DNA of 64,000 nucleotides. It comes from an uncultured Prevotella sp. GTDB lineage: Bacteria > Bacteroidota > Bacteroidia > Bacteroidales > Bacteroidaceae. Position numbers and translations under genes: made by a program. Shown here piece by piece: positions 17,522-27,137 of this stretch. Below the pieces are notes generated by a model. The model saw only the letters and a program-made list of their open reading frames with translations. It was not told where the DNA came from and ran no database searches. Numbering within the stretch: the stretch's first letter is position 1; each line of letters opens with the position of its first letter. The DNA lies in the NCBI GenBank assembly GCA_900771975.1, contig CAAGPV010000068.1, forward strand, positions 1-64,000. The letters run 5' to 3'.

Positions 17522-18093
17522 TTTATCTGGAGCTTTTTTACACGTTTTTCATCATTGGCTTGTTCGGATTTGGTGGCGGTTATGGTATGTTATCGCTCAT
17601 TCAGACCGAAACGGTTGTACATCACGCCTGGCTCTCTTCGGCCGAATTTACCAACATTGTCGCCATTAGCCAAATGACTCCCGGCCCTGTCGGCATCAAT
17701 TCTGCTACCTATTGCGGGTATGCAGCCGTACACAACGCAGGTTACAACGGCCTTATGGCTGTGTTAGGAAGCGCAACCGCCACCTTTGCCCTTGTGCTTC
17801 CTTCGCTCATTCTGATGATACTCATCAGCAAAATGTTTATGAAGTATATGAACACCCTCACTGTCAAGTCTATCTTCACCGGATTACGACCAGCAGTAGT
17901 GGGATTGTTAGGGGCTGCTACCCTACTGCTTTGCAACAAGGAGAACTTTGGTTCACCCACAGAGTCTGTTTGGCAGTTTTCCGTAAGCGTAGTTTTGTTC
18001 CTTGTCACCTTTATTGGGACCATGAAATACAAGGTCAACCCTATTCGCATGATTTGCTATGCTGCCCTCGCAGGCCTCATTCTGTTATACTGA
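17518..18093 (+). CDS. chromate transporter family protein, second half-size subunit
   Basis: A 191-residue partner of the preceding gene with the same motifs: FGFGGGYGMLSLIQ, ISQMTPGPVGINSATYCGY and FTGLRPAVVGLLG. Its different sequence and intact start show a true pair and not one gene broken by a frameshift. It is the last gene of the purL operon and is followed by the repeat-associated hairpin at 18132-18174. Confidence 0.9.
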   Translation: MIYLELFYTFFIIGLFGFGGGYGMLSLIQTETVVHHAWLSSAEFTNIVAISQMTPGPVGINSATYCGYAAVHNAGYNGLMAVLGSATATFALVLPSLILMILISKMFMKYMNTLTVKSIFTGLRPAVVGLLGAATLLLCNKENFGSPTESVWQFSVSVVLFLVTFIGTMKYKVNPIRMICYAALAGLILLY

Positions 18094-18122
18094 AAAGACC
18101 ATTTTGCACCTTGATTTACAAC

Positions 18123-18174
18123 AAAAAAAATCGTCACCCGTATTTCTTTGATTTTCAAAGAGTTACGGGTGACG
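18123..18174 (-). terminator. terminator of the lacI-to-susA starch operon
   Basis: 11-bp arms CGTCACCCGTA (18132-18142) and TACGGGTGACG (18164-18174) with an inner CTTTGA/TCAAAG helix. Read on the minus strand the stem is followed by eight T (18130-18123), giving a strong terminator for the convergent operon. The stem belongs to the left part of repeat copy 1. Confidence 0.85.
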
Positions 18175-18257
18175 TTGTAAAAGCGGCCTTTTTAGAGGCT
18201 AAAACAACCGGTTTTAGAGTCTGAAATGCCGTGTTTTAGAAGCTAAAACACAGGGTC
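18135..18257 (+). repeat. palindromic intergenic repeat, copy 1
   Basis: Aligns with copy 2 (37397-37521) over about 125 bp: CACCCGTA, then GTAAAA 42 bp later, then CGGCCTTTTTAG, ACCGGTTTTAG, ATGCCGTGTTTTAG and GCTAAAACAC in the same order. The right end runs into the last codon of susA (stop codon 18258-18260). This copy is more degenerate than the other two. Confidence 0.75.
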
Positions 18258-20171
18258 TTAGAATTCAATCACCAAAGCTTGGCGTTGGGACAGGTTGAAA
18301 TTTCTTGTCAAATCAATCGCTTCTCCAGTTATAACATCCTTTGCCGTGGTATGGCTGCCTATGACTTCTGCATAGCGTGACACTTCCACTTGATTGTCTG
18401 AACGTTTACCGTTAAGTATGGTCATTACTGTTTTCCCTGCATATTGCCGTGCTATGACATAAACGCCCTTCCATGGTATAAACTGAATTTGCTTTCCCTT
18501 GGTTATAACATCATTGCCTTGGCGCCAATGAAGCAACCGTGAGGTCCAGTCGAACATGGCATTCTCTGCCTTGGTTCTTCCTGCTGCACTGAAGCAGTTG
18601 TGTACATCTCCAGGAAAACCACCAGGGAAGTCTTTACGTACATTCCCATCTGTCACTTCCTTGGTTCCGTTCATCAGCACCTCTGTTCCATAATAGAGTT
18701 GTGGCGTGCGCTTGATGGTTAGCAACAAGGCATAGGCTTGTTTCAAGGCTGTGGAGTCTTTCCCGTTTCCGAGGAAGCGGTCTGTGTCATGATTTTCCAC
18801 AAACGCCAACACACTGGATGGGTTAGCATAGAGGTAGTCATAGCAAAGGGAATTGTAGATGCGGTTAAAGCCTTTCCACCAATTATCGGTTTCTTCACTC
18901 TTTGCCTGATTGAGTTTGTCAAAAAAACTAAAGTCCATTACCGTTTTCAGATAGGAGTTTCTGTCTGTCAGACGAGAGTCTTTCTGCCATGCAGCAGTAT
19001 AGGCAGGCTCAGTCACCCAAGTTTCTCCAACAGTATTGAAGTTGGGATATTCTTCGTCAAGAGTTTTCATCCAAAGAGCCATAGCGTCTCTATCGGCATA
19101 AGGATAGGTGTCCATACGTATGCCGTCAATGCCGACCGACTCTATCCACCACTCTGAATTTTGGATGAGATAGCGTATAACGTGCGGATTACGTTGATTT
19201 AAATCGGGCATAGAAGGTACAAACCACCCATCAACGGTTTCATGGAAGTCTACCTTGCTGGCATAGGGATCGAGCACCGGAGTAAGCTTATAGCTTGTCT
19301 GGAGATACTTATCATTGGCAGCTGGAGTGCCATTGGGTTGGCCCGTTGTTGCGTCCCGCCCTACATTCTTGGTTTCTTCAAGCCATTCAGGGGTATTAAA
19401 CCAGTCATTAGAGGGCATATCGCTGACCCATGGATGTTCAAAGCCACAATGGTTGAATATCATATCCATTACCACTTTCAGTTCATGCTGATGGGCTTCT
19501 GCCACGAGTTTTCGGTATTCATCGTTTGTTCCGAAGCGGGGATCTACCTTGTAATAGTCGGTTGTTGCATAGCCGTGATAGGTGCTGTATTTGTTATTGT
19601 CGGGCGAATTGTTTTCCAACACAGGGGTCAACCACAAAGCGGTGACTCCCAACTGGTTGAAATAGTCGAGATGCTGGCGTATCCCTTCAAGGTCGCCGCC
19701 ATGACGCAAACTGGGTTCTGAGCGGTCCACCCGATAGGTATTCATACCTTTAAGCTGGTCGTTCTTGACACTTCCATTGGCAAAACGGTCTGGCATCAAC
19801 ATATAAAGCACATCCGCATTGGAAAAACCATAGCGGTCTACCCCCACCATAGCACGGTCTTTAAGTTGATAACGCACTTTTTTGCCATCGAAGTTGAGGG
19901 TCATTTCTCCAGCTTTGGCGTCTTTCAGATTGATGTAGACGAGCAGATAGTTGGGCGAGTCTAATCTTACGAGCGAGTCGACAACCACGCCCGGATAAGC
20001 GGTGGTTACACTTTTCACGTCACGGATGTTCTTTCCATAAACCATCAACTGGAGTTGCGGATTTTTCATACCTACATACCAATCAGTAGGATCTATACGG
20101 GAAATCTTAACTTGTGCTTCCATACACAAAGCCATCAAGAATAAAACAAATATTGAAAGAGACTTTTTCAT
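18258..20171 (-). CDS. susA: periplasmic neopullulanase / cyclomaltodextrinase-type alpha-amylase (GH13), SusA-like
   Basis: Hydrolyses maltooligosaccharides brought into the periplasm. A signal peptide ends at CMEAQ. An N-terminal immunoglobulin-like domain (about 20-110) is typical of cyclomaltodextrinases and SusA. The (beta/alpha)8 barrel follows with all GH13 residues: DMIFNHCG, nucleophile Asp in GIRMDTYPYAD, acid/base Glu in NTVGETWVTEP and FVENHDTDRF. A C-terminal beta domain ends at QALVIEF. It is the last of six genes transcribed with lacI. The gap to pulA is 13 bases. The last bases of the gene abut repeat copy 1. Confidence 0.92.
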   Translation of the reverse strand: MKKSLSIFVLFLMALCMEAQVKISRIDPTDWYVGMKNPQLQLMVYGKNIRDVKSVTTAYPGVVVDSLVRLDSPNYLLVYINLKDAKAGEMTLNFDGKKVRYQLKDRAMVGVDRYGFSNADVLYMLMPDRFANGSVKNDQLKGMNTYRVDRSEPSLRHGGDLEGIRQHLDYFNQLGVTALWLTPVLENNSPDNNKYSTYHGYATTDYYKVDPRFGTNDEYRKLVAEAHQHELKVVMDMIFNHCGFEHPWVSDMPSNDWFNTPEWLEETKNVGRDATTGQPNGTPAANDKYLQTSYKLTPVLDPYASKVDFHETVDGWFVPSMPDLNQRNPHVIRYLIQNSEWWIESVGIDGIRMDTYPYADRDAMALWMKTLDEEYPNFNTVGETWVTEPAYTAAWQKDSRLTDRNSYLKTVMDFSFFDKLNQAKSEETDNWWKGFNRIYNSLCYDYLYANPSSVLAFVENHDTDRFLGNGKDSTALKQAYALLLTIKRTPQLYYGTEVLMNGTKEVTDGNVRKDFPGGFPGDVHNCFSAAGRTKAENAMFDWTSRLLHWRQGNDVITKGKQIQFIPWKGVYVIARQYAGKTVMTILNGKRSDNQVEVSRYAEVIGSHTTAKDVITGEAIDLTRNFNLSQRQALVIEF

Positions 20172-20184
20172 GTGTTTATAAGGA

Positions 20185-22170
20185 TTAATTTTCTGCAGAT
20201 ACCATTCTTAATATAAGTGCCGACTGGGCGGGAACTTCCACATTTCCGCTGACAGTTTCGGTGTTTTCATTCGAGGCAAAGACGCCGTCTTTCAGTACTA
20301 CTGCATAAGTCAGCCCTGTAGGCAGAACGACGGAACGAACCGCTTTGTTGGCATTCAGCACCACCACAATGTCGGTCCACGGGTCAATACCTTCAAGGTG
20401 CTTTAAGCGATAGCCCACTACACAAGGTTGTGTGGGAAGAAACTCCAAGTGGCTACGCACCAAATCGGCCTTACCCAAACGAAAGGCTGGATGTTCTTGA
20501 CGCAACTTTATAAGGTTCTGATAGTAGGCGAACACTTGCGGATAACGTTGTAAGTTGTTCCAGTCAAGACGGTTGATGCTATCTGGAGAATTGAAACTGT
20601 TATGGATGCCCTTCTTGTCACGGAGCATTTCTTCCCCGCTAAGCATGAACGGAACACCTTGGGAAGTGAACACGGCAGTTTGTGCCAACAAGTCGAGGCG
20701 TATCAGCTCGTCTTGGGCAATGCCAGGAAGTTCTGTTTTCAGTCTGTCCACCAAGCACATGTCGTCATGACAGCTCACATAGCTAATCATTTGGGTAGGT
20801 TCGGTAGCCCAAAAGTTTTTTGCATAGTTCACCTTCGACAAGTCTATCTGTGGATGTTGCACTGCTCCTGCAATACCAAACTTTATGCTTTCTTCCTCAC
20901 CGGCCAGTCCTGCAAGAAACGCCCCCTTATGGTCGTCGCTGAAAGGGCCACGCAGTGCATCCCTGAGTTCGTCAGAAAAGGCTGCTATACCGGGCAACTT
21001 GTTCACGTTGGCCTTGGTGGCCAACTGATCGGCGGGATAGGCACAGGTTCCAGCACTCCACCCTTCACCGTAGACAAAGATACTCGGGTCGATGGAAGAC
21101 AGTTCTTGGCGTATCAAGTTCATAGTTTCCAAGTCGTGGATACCCATTAGGTCGAACCTAAATCCATCTATGTGATATTCATCCACCCAATACTTAACCG
21201 ACTCAAGCATAAACTCCCGCATCAAGGGATGCTCCGATGCCGTCTCGTTGCCACAACCGGATCCATTGCTATACTGGCCGTCTGCAGTCTTTCGATAATA
21301 GTAATCGGGATAAGTGAGCTGGAAGTTACTTCCTTCGATGCTGGACGTGTGATTGTAAACAACGTCCAAGATGACACGAATGCCTGCCTTATGAAGGGAT
21401 AGCACCATTTGCTTAAACTCTTCAATACGTGTTGCAGGATTGTAAGGGTCGGTTGAATAAGAGCCTTCGGGCACGTTATAGTTGAGCGGGTCGTAGCCCC
21501 AATTGTACTGGGGAACATCTAAGCGAGTTTCGTCTATCGAAGAATGATCGAACGAAGGCAGGATGTGTACTGCGTTAACACCTAACGACTTGAGATAAGC
21601 TACCGCCTTGGGCTCTGCCAACGATAAGAATTTTCCTTTATACATCAGCCCCGATGATGCATCGATAGAGAAATCACGCCAATGCATTTCATAGATAACA
21701 AGGTCGGCAGGCGATTTCAACGGTGGACGCACATCGGCTTTCCAACCGATAGGATTGGTTTCTTCCATATTGATAATGGCACCTCGTTTGCCATTCACGC
21801 CTACCGCCTTGGCAAACACGCCAGGAGTTTCGCCGTCACCGATGTCAAAGGTATAAAACTTACCCTTAAGGTTGCCTTTGACCGAAGCCTCCCACCTGTT
21901 TAGATCGACTGGTTTCATTGAAACTGTCTTAACAGGCTTTCCTCCCAGCCCAGCATCATAGATGCGTATCTTCACTGCCGGGCGTGGAGTTGCCACTTTT
22001 GGAGTCGCCCCTGTCACTCCATCCACTTTTTGAGGGGTAGGAGCATTCAGATGAAACACCGTTTTGACTGGCGTATAATCCATCTCGTTGAACACAGACT
22101 GAGAAAACGCTACTGTTGGCAATAAGGACATGGCTATTGCAACAAGAATGTTAGGATAAGTTCTGTTCAT
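20185..22170 (-). CDS. pulA: type I pullulanase (GH13), secreted
   Basis: Cleaves alpha-1,6 branches of starch or pullulan. A signal peptide ends at TVAFSQ. An N-terminal CBM48-like domain (about 45-140) is followed by the type I signature YNWGYDPLNYNVPEGSYS and the GH13 residues in GFRFDLMGIHD, YGEGWSAG and YVSCHDD. At 661 residues it has the compact form without extra starch-binding modules. Located in the periplasm or outer-membrane face by its signal peptide. It lies 10 bases after susB and 13 before susA. It is an addition compared with the classical sus operon of B. thetaiotaomicron. Confidence 0.92.
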   Translation of the reverse strand: MNRTYPNILVAIAMSLLPTVAFSQSVFNEMDYTPVKTVFHLNAPTPQKVDGVTGATPKVATPRPAVKIRIYDAGLGGKPVKTVSMKPVDLNRWEASVKGNLKGKFYTFDIGDGETPGVFAKAVGVNGKRGAIINMEETNPIGWKADVRPPLKSPADLVIYEMHWRDFSIDASSGLMYKGKFLSLAEPKAVAYLKSLGVNAVHILPSFDHSSIDETRLDVPQYNWGYDPLNYNVPEGSYSTDPYNPATRIEEFKQMVLSLHKAGIRVILDVVYNHTSSIEGSNFQLTYPDYYYRKTADGQYSNGSGCGNETASEHPLMREFMLESVKYWVDEYHIDGFRFDLMGIHDLETMNLIRQELSSIDPSIFVYGEGWSAGTCAYPADQLATKANVNKLPGIAAFSDELRDALRGPFSDDHKGAFLAGLAGEEESIKFGIAGAVQHPQIDLSKVNYAKNFWATEPTQMISYVSCHDDMCLVDRLKTELPGIAQDELIRLDLLAQTAVFTSQGVPFMLSGEEMLRDKKGIHNSFNSPDSINRLDWNNLQRYPQVFAYYQNLIKLRQEHPAFRLGKADLVRSHLEFLPTQPCVVGYRLKHLEGIDPWTDIVVVLNANKAVRSVVLPTGLTYAVVLKDGVFASNENTETVSGNVEVPAQSALILRMVSAEN

Positions 22171-22180
22171 TTTTCTTGGT

Positions 22181-24319
22181 TTATTGAGCTATCAGGGAAA
22201 TTGCAAATCCGCCGCCGGGGGCTTCTGTCAGTTTCAGGACATCACCCTTCTTGAGCACTTTCTTCGTAATGACGTAGGCTTTGGGGTTGTCCTTATAGTT
22301 GGCATTGGGCGCATCTGCATAAATAGTGGCGTTGTATTTGCGTCCTTTGTCCAAGAAGTCAAGTTTCAGAACGCTCTTATGACCGTTCTCGTCACACTTT
22401 CCTCCGATGAACCAGTTGTCGGTTCCCTTGGCCTTACGCGCCACGGTAATGTACTTGGCAGGCTCAGCTTCAATATATTTACTATCATCCCAGTCGCAAG
22501 CCACGTCGCGAATAAACTGGAATGCATCATCATACTTCTCGTAGTGTTCCGGCAGGTCCGCTGCCATCTGCAAGGGGCTATACATCACCAAGTAGAGCGA
22601 TAGCTGACCGCAAAGGGTGGTATGGACATAGCTGGTATTGTTGCTCCACTCAGAAAGCTTGGTTTCGAAGATACCAGGAGTATAGTCCATCGGACCACCC
22701 TGCAAACGTGTGAATGGCAACATCACGGTGTGATAAGGTACACTGCCGCCAAATGCTTCATACTCTGTTCCTCTTGCGCTCTCGTTGCCAATGAGGTTAG
22801 GCCATGTACGGCAAATACCGGTAGGGCGTGTTGCCTCATGTGCGTTTACCATAATATGATGTTTTGCTGCTTCCTCCACCACGCGTTGGTAGTGATTGTT
22901 CATCAACTGGCTGTAGTGGTATTCTCCGCGGGGGATGATGTCGCCCACATAACCAGTTTTGACGGCATCATAGCCATACTTGTTCATCAGGTTGAAGGCA
23001 TCTTCCATGTGGCGTTCGTAGTTAAGGGCCGAAGACGATGTCTCATGATGCATCATCAGTTTCACGCCCTTTGAGTGGGCATAGTCGTTGAGCATCTTGA
23101 TGTCGAAGTCTGGATAGGGGGTTACAAAGTCGAACACATCAAGTTTCTGGTGTCCGAACCAGTCCTCCCAACCTTCATTCCAGCCTTCTACCAAGACTTC
23201 CTGCAAACCGTTCTTAGCAGCAAAATCAATGTATCTCTTCACCTCTTCGTTGGTTGCGCCATGGGTGCCGTTAGGCTTGCACTTGCTATAGTCGGTCACA
23301 CCAAGGCGAACAGAAGGCAGGTCGTTGGTGTAGCTCCATGTCTTTGTTCCCACAATCATGTTCCACCAAACACCACAATACTTGGTGGGGTGAATCCAAG
23401 AAGTGTCCTTAATTTTGCAAGGTTCGTTGAGGTTAAGGGTCAATTTGCAAGAGAGCATATCCCGAGCATCATCACTTACGAGTACGGTTCGCCAAGGAGT
23501 ATTAAATGGTGTTTGGATAAATCCCTTTCTTCCAACGGCATCTGGTGTCAGCCAAGACTCGAAAACCAAGTTCTTGTCGTCAAGATTGAGGTGCATGGTG
23601 GGATAATCCAGACAAGCAGCCTCATGGATATTGATGTACAAACCATCCTTGGTTTTCATCTGAAGGGAAGTCTGAACACCTGTATCGGAGAAGACTGTGG
23701 TTGACGAATTGCTCTTATATTTCTCACGATTGGCAGAGATAACACTACGGATGCCAGTCAACGGAGTGATGTTATACTCATACTCTTGGGTGTCATAATC
23801 CCCAGGAATCCAGTAGGCAGTGTGGTTGCCTGCCATAGCAAACTGGGTATGTTCCTCCTTGATAACGAAGTAGTTGAGAGATGCCTGTTGAGGGAACTCA
23901 TACCGTAAGCCCATGCCATAGTCGTACACACGGAAGCGAATGATAATGTTACGGTTGGTTGCCGGTTGGGAAAGGTCAACTTCCAACTCATTATAATTGT
24001 TGCGAATGGTGGAAGTCTCACCCCAGACAGGCTTCCAAGTTTCATCAAAAGAGGTGGTCTTGGTATTGGAAACTGTAAAGCCATCCATCAAGTCTGTTTC
24101 TTCAAAACCTTTGGATGCATGCTTGTCTTTTGCGAGTTCCAATCCCAAATGTGAAGGTTTTACCACCTCCTTGTTCTTATAGGTCATCTCGTAAGTGGGC
24201 TTCCCGTTGTCCGTAAGCGAGAAGGTAACCGCTACATTACCGTTAGGCGACTTAACGGTTTGAGCTGCTGCAAACAATGGCAGCAACATCGTCATCAGGA
24301 AAAAATATCTCTTATGCAT
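22181..24319 (-). CDS. susB: alpha-glucosidase, glycoside hydrolase family 97 (SusB-like)
   Basis: Releases glucose from maltooligosaccharides with inversion. A signal peptide ends at FAAAQ. The N-terminal GH97 beta-sandwich (about 20-280) contains HTAYWIPGDYDTQEY. The barrel contains VEGWNEGWEDW, MMHHETSSSALNYERH and MVNAHEATRPTG then ESARGTEYEAFGG, which carry the calcium-ligand and catalytic glutamates of the inverting SusB group. At 712 residues it is close to B. thetaiotaomicron SusB in length. A stem-loop with four T sits in the 75-bp gap before it, so its expression may differ from the upstream genes lacI, transporter and malQ. Confidence 0.94.
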   Translation of the reverse strand: MHKRYFFLMTMLLPLFAAAQTVKSPNGNVAVTFSLTDNGKPTYEMTYKNKEVVKPSHLGLELAKDKHASKGFEETDLMDGFTVSNTKTTSFDETWKPVWGETSTIRNNYNELEVDLSQPATNRNIIIRFRVYDYGMGLRYEFPQQASLNYFVIKEEHTQFAMAGNHTAYWIPGDYDTQEYEYNITPLTGIRSVISANREKYKSNSSTTVFSDTGVQTSLQMKTKDGLYINIHEAACLDYPTMHLNLDDKNLVFESWLTPDAVGRKGFIQTPFNTPWRTVLVSDDARDMLSCKLTLNLNEPCKIKDTSWIHPTKYCGVWWNMIVGTKTWSYTNDLPSVRLGVTDYSKCKPNGTHGATNEEVKRYIDFAAKNGLQEVLVEGWNEGWEDWFGHQKLDVFDFVTPYPDFDIKMLNDYAHSKGVKLMMHHETSSSALNYERHMEDAFNLMNKYGYDAVKTGYVGDIIPRGEYHYSQLMNNHYQRVVEEAAKHHIMVNAHEATRPTGICRTWPNLIGNESARGTEYEAFGGSVPYHTVMLPFTRLQGGPMDYTPGIFETKLSEWSNNTSYVHTTLCGQLSLYLVMYSPLQMAADLPEHYEKYDDAFQFIRDVACDWDDSKYIEAEPAKYITVARKAKGTDNWFIGGKCDENGHKSVLKLDFLDKGRKYNATIYADAPNANYKDNPKAYVITKKVLKKGDVLKLTEAPGGGFAISLIAQ

Positions 24320-24345
24320 TGTCGTTGATATTTGTTATGGGTTAG

Positions 24346-24375
24346 AAAACTCCTTGTCGTCATTGCGACAAGGAG
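24346..24375 (-). terminator. intercistronic stem-loop between malQ and susB
   Basis: Perfect 10-bp arms CTCCTTGTCG (24350-24359) and CGACAAGGAG (24366-24375), six-base loop, then TTTTC in gene orientation. It lies inside an operon, so it may be a partial terminator or an RNA-processing or stability element. Confidence 0.65.
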
Positions 24376-24394
24376 ATTATTTAAAAATTGCAAT

Positions 24395-27091
24395 TTATTT
24401 TCTACCGCTTTGGCTGACCAATTCTGTTATGTTGGCAGTAAAATCTTTATTGCTCAACAAATCTTCTATGTTCAAGTGCATGCGGTAACGCCAATAGTGA
24501 TGAGGATTGGCTGGAATATTAATGCGCTCTGCGTTAGGATTCGGCAGACGAAGTTTCTCGTCTATCGATAGCCAATCCTGTATGCTCAGTACACACAACA
24601 TTGAAGGCGATGTCAGGTTTCGGCTAACAATATCGCGTGCCAACCATCCCGGCAAAGGATGAGGAGCGGCGTCACCGCGATGCAGCATCGTGCAGTAATA
24701 GTCTTGCGTCCGGGCTATGTCTTCGTCCCACCACTGACGCAACGTGGGCATATCGTGTGACGAGATGGTACAAACCGAGCGGTATGGGTTACGGCTGAGA
24801 TGACCAAAACGCACGTGCGGATCTTTTGGCATACTCTGAAGCTCAAGGCTAAGGATGCGCAATTGGTCGATTACCCATGGCACACAGTCGGGCACCATGC
24901 CCAAATCTTCTGCGCAAACCAACATTCTTGTAGCATTGACAAGCTGCGGAAGCTTTCTCATTGCCTCGCGATACCAGAAATGGTTATTGCGTCTGTAGAA
25001 GTAATCGTTGTAGAGTTGATTGAAGATTTGCTTGTCGCTATCGTAGAGACTCTCATAGATAAAGTCGAACTGAACCGATATGCGAGGATGAAACTTTGAT
25101 GCATCCTTGTGGTCGCGTACAAACAACACATCACTTATCAAGGCGTAAAGCCCATCACGTATCCATATATCCTTGTCTGAGGTTTTACCTTCAAAGGCTT
25201 TCTCCACTTTCTTCTGGGTGTCATAGTCGGGATGCATTTTGTAACGACCATCGGTTCCGGGAACCAAATACTTCTCCCTGACTTCTTCGGCATGTTCCTT
25301 AAAGACACGGTCGAGCACCCAATCAGTGATAAAAGGTTCTGTAAAAAGCGCTTCCTGCCAATGCAAGCCATAGGCTTCAATCTCATCCCTGCTCATGCCA
25401 AGCGATGGCTGGAACTGTCCCAACAAGCCATGGACGGCATCGGAAGGTATTTCCCAAATGCGGAAGAAACCCAGCACGTGGTCAATACGATAGGCATCAA
25501 AGTACTTTGACATGTTTTGAAAACGGCGAATCCACCATTGGCAGCCGTCATTGAGCATTTCTTCCCAGTTGTAAGTGGGGAAGCCCCAGTTCTGTCCGTT
25601 GACCGAGAAGTCGTCGGGAGGTGCTCCTGCCTGCCCGTTGAGGTTGAAATAGCGTGGTTCTGACCAAACGTCACAACCAAAGCGGCTGACTCCAATAGGT
25701 ATATCTCCTTTCAATATCACTCCCTTGGCGATGGCATAATCGTGAACTTCCTTGAGTTGCTTACTCAATAGGTATTGTACAAAATACCAGAATTCCACTT
25801 CTTTATATTCCTTAGACCTGCTATTGGCCAATGCTTTTCTGTCGGCTTCATTCCAACAATTATGGTTTGGCCATTGAGAAAAGTCCGCAGTTCCATACTT
25901 ATCGCGCAATACACAGTACTGGGCGTAAGGTATCAGCCACTGCTTTGCTTCATTGAAGAAGGACTTGAACTTTTTGTCTGCAAGAACGGTCTTACCCTCT
26001 TGTACATATAAAGCTTGCAGATAAGCCAACTTGGCTTGGTTGACACGTTCATAATCTATTTGCTTTAACCCGTTAAGCTCTTTGCGCAAACTGTCAAAAT
26101 GCTTTTTAAGGGTTGCATCCTTCAATGCTGGCAACGATGTAAAATCGACATATTGAGGATGAAGAGCAAAGATGCTGATACAACTGTAAGGGTAAGAGTC
26201 GGTCCAAGTGTGAGTGGTTGTAGTGTCGTTAATAGGCAAAATCTGCAATACCCGTTGGCGTGTTTGCGCCACCCAGTCAATCATTTTGCGCAAATCGCCG
26301 AAGTCTCCGACACCAAAACTTTCCTTGGAACGAAGGGAGAAAACGGGAACCAAAGTACCAGCAACCTTCAAAGGAGCTATATCGAAACGAGCTTCCGGCA
26401 GCTCATATACGACAACATCACCTTCAGCAAGTTCCGGCAACTCCACCTCGCGGTTGAAACAGCTTTCCCAAAGGGGTGTCACTTCATTTTTTTCGTCAGC
26501 AATTGCAAACTTAAACTCCAAGTGGCTACTTTCCAGCAACTCTTCATTCAAGTCCACAATCCACTCGTTGACATTGTGTTTTGTCATCTCTATAGCCTTG
26601 TCTATATGCCATGAGCCAAGCAAAAGGTCACTTCCGAGAACCAAAAGGCGTTCACCGCGACGCAACTGTGGGGCTCTCACCTTCAAACGGATGGTCTTTG
26701 CAAAGGCATTTGGCTTAGCCAATTGCAGTTTTTCGCCGACGACACAACCGGTAATGGCCGAAGTATAGAGGTAAGCATCCAAAGGAATACCTATCCAATG
26801 GTCGTAAACACGATAATAATTTCCCTTTACTGCATTCAGTTCCAACTGGTGTGGCACCACTGTCCATTCCTTACATTCCTGCTGTTCACCGCGTTCTACG
26901 GAATAGTAATAGGAAAGTTGAGTCCCGACTGTATATTGATGGTTAATATTGCACTCCCAACGATAGCCATCAAAGGTATGCATTCGAAACTTTGATGCTT
27001 TCTGCTTATCGCCTTTATCCGACTGAACAATATTCAAAACGAGTTCTTGTCCATAAACGGTTTGGTAGTCGATATAAAATTGTAAATTCAT
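24395..27091 (-). CDS. malQ: 4-alpha-glucanotransferase (GH77) with N-terminal starch-binding domains
   Basis: Disproportionates maltodextrins in the cytoplasm. No signal peptide. Two CBM20-like domains come first (about 1-115 and 130-245; the second shows LGSDLLLGSWHIDKAIEM). The GH77 catalytic domain (about 270-885) has ESFGVGDFGDL, nucleophile Asp in AYRIDHVLGFFRIWE, Glu in VCAEDLGMVPD and Asp in TISSHDMPTLRQWW. At 898 residues it matches the long CBM20-GH77 type related to plant DPE2, and not the 500-700-residue bacterial MalQ. It sits between the sugar transporter gene (46-bp gap) and susB (75-bp gap). Confidence 0.93.
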   Translation of the reverse strand: MNLQFYIDYQTVYGQELVLNIVQSDKGDKQKASKFRMHTFDGYRWECNINHQYTVGTQLSYYYSVERGEQQECKEWTVVPHQLELNAVKGNYYRVYDHWIGIPLDAYLYTSAITGCVVGEKLQLAKPNAFAKTIRLKVRAPQLRRGERLLVLGSDLLLGSWHIDKAIEMTKHNVNEWIVDLNEELLESSHLEFKFAIADEKNEVTPLWESCFNREVELPELAEGDVVVYELPEARFDIAPLKVAGTLVPVFSLRSKESFGVGDFGDLRKMIDWVAQTRQRVLQILPINDTTTTHTWTDSYPYSCISIFALHPQYVDFTSLPALKDATLKKHFDSLRKELNGLKQIDYERVNQAKLAYLQALYVQEGKTVLADKKFKSFFNEAKQWLIPYAQYCVLRDKYGTADFSQWPNHNCWNEADRKALANSRSKEYKEVEFWYFVQYLLSKQLKEVHDYAIAKGVILKGDIPIGVSRFGCDVWSEPRYFNLNGQAGAPPDDFSVNGQNWGFPTYNWEEMLNDGCQWWIRRFQNMSKYFDAYRIDHVLGFFRIWEIPSDAVHGLLGQFQPSLGMSRDEIEAYGLHWQEALFTEPFITDWVLDRVFKEHAEEVREKYLVPGTDGRYKMHPDYDTQKKVEKAFEGKTSDKDIWIRDGLYALISDVLFVRDHKDASKFHPRISVQFDFIYESLYDSDKQIFNQLYNDYFYRRNNHFWYREAMRKLPQLVNATRMLVCAEDLGMVPDCVPWVIDQLRILSLELQSMPKDPHVRFGHLSRNPYRSVCTISSHDMPTLRQWWDEDIARTQDYYCTMLHRGDAAPHPLPGWLARDIVSRNLTSPSMLCVLSIQDWLSIDEKLRLPNPNAERINIPANPHHYWRYRMHLNIEDLLSNKDFTANITELVSQSGRK

Positions 27092-27137
27092 TTTTGGTTA
27101 ATGATTATGTCTGACGTTTCAATTAATCCGTTACATT

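Noticed and set aside
16958..18093. Single ChrA gene split by a frameshift
   Set aside because: The halves have separate starts, an ATGA overlap and both N-terminal glycine-rich motifs, which fits the known two-gene short CHR type.
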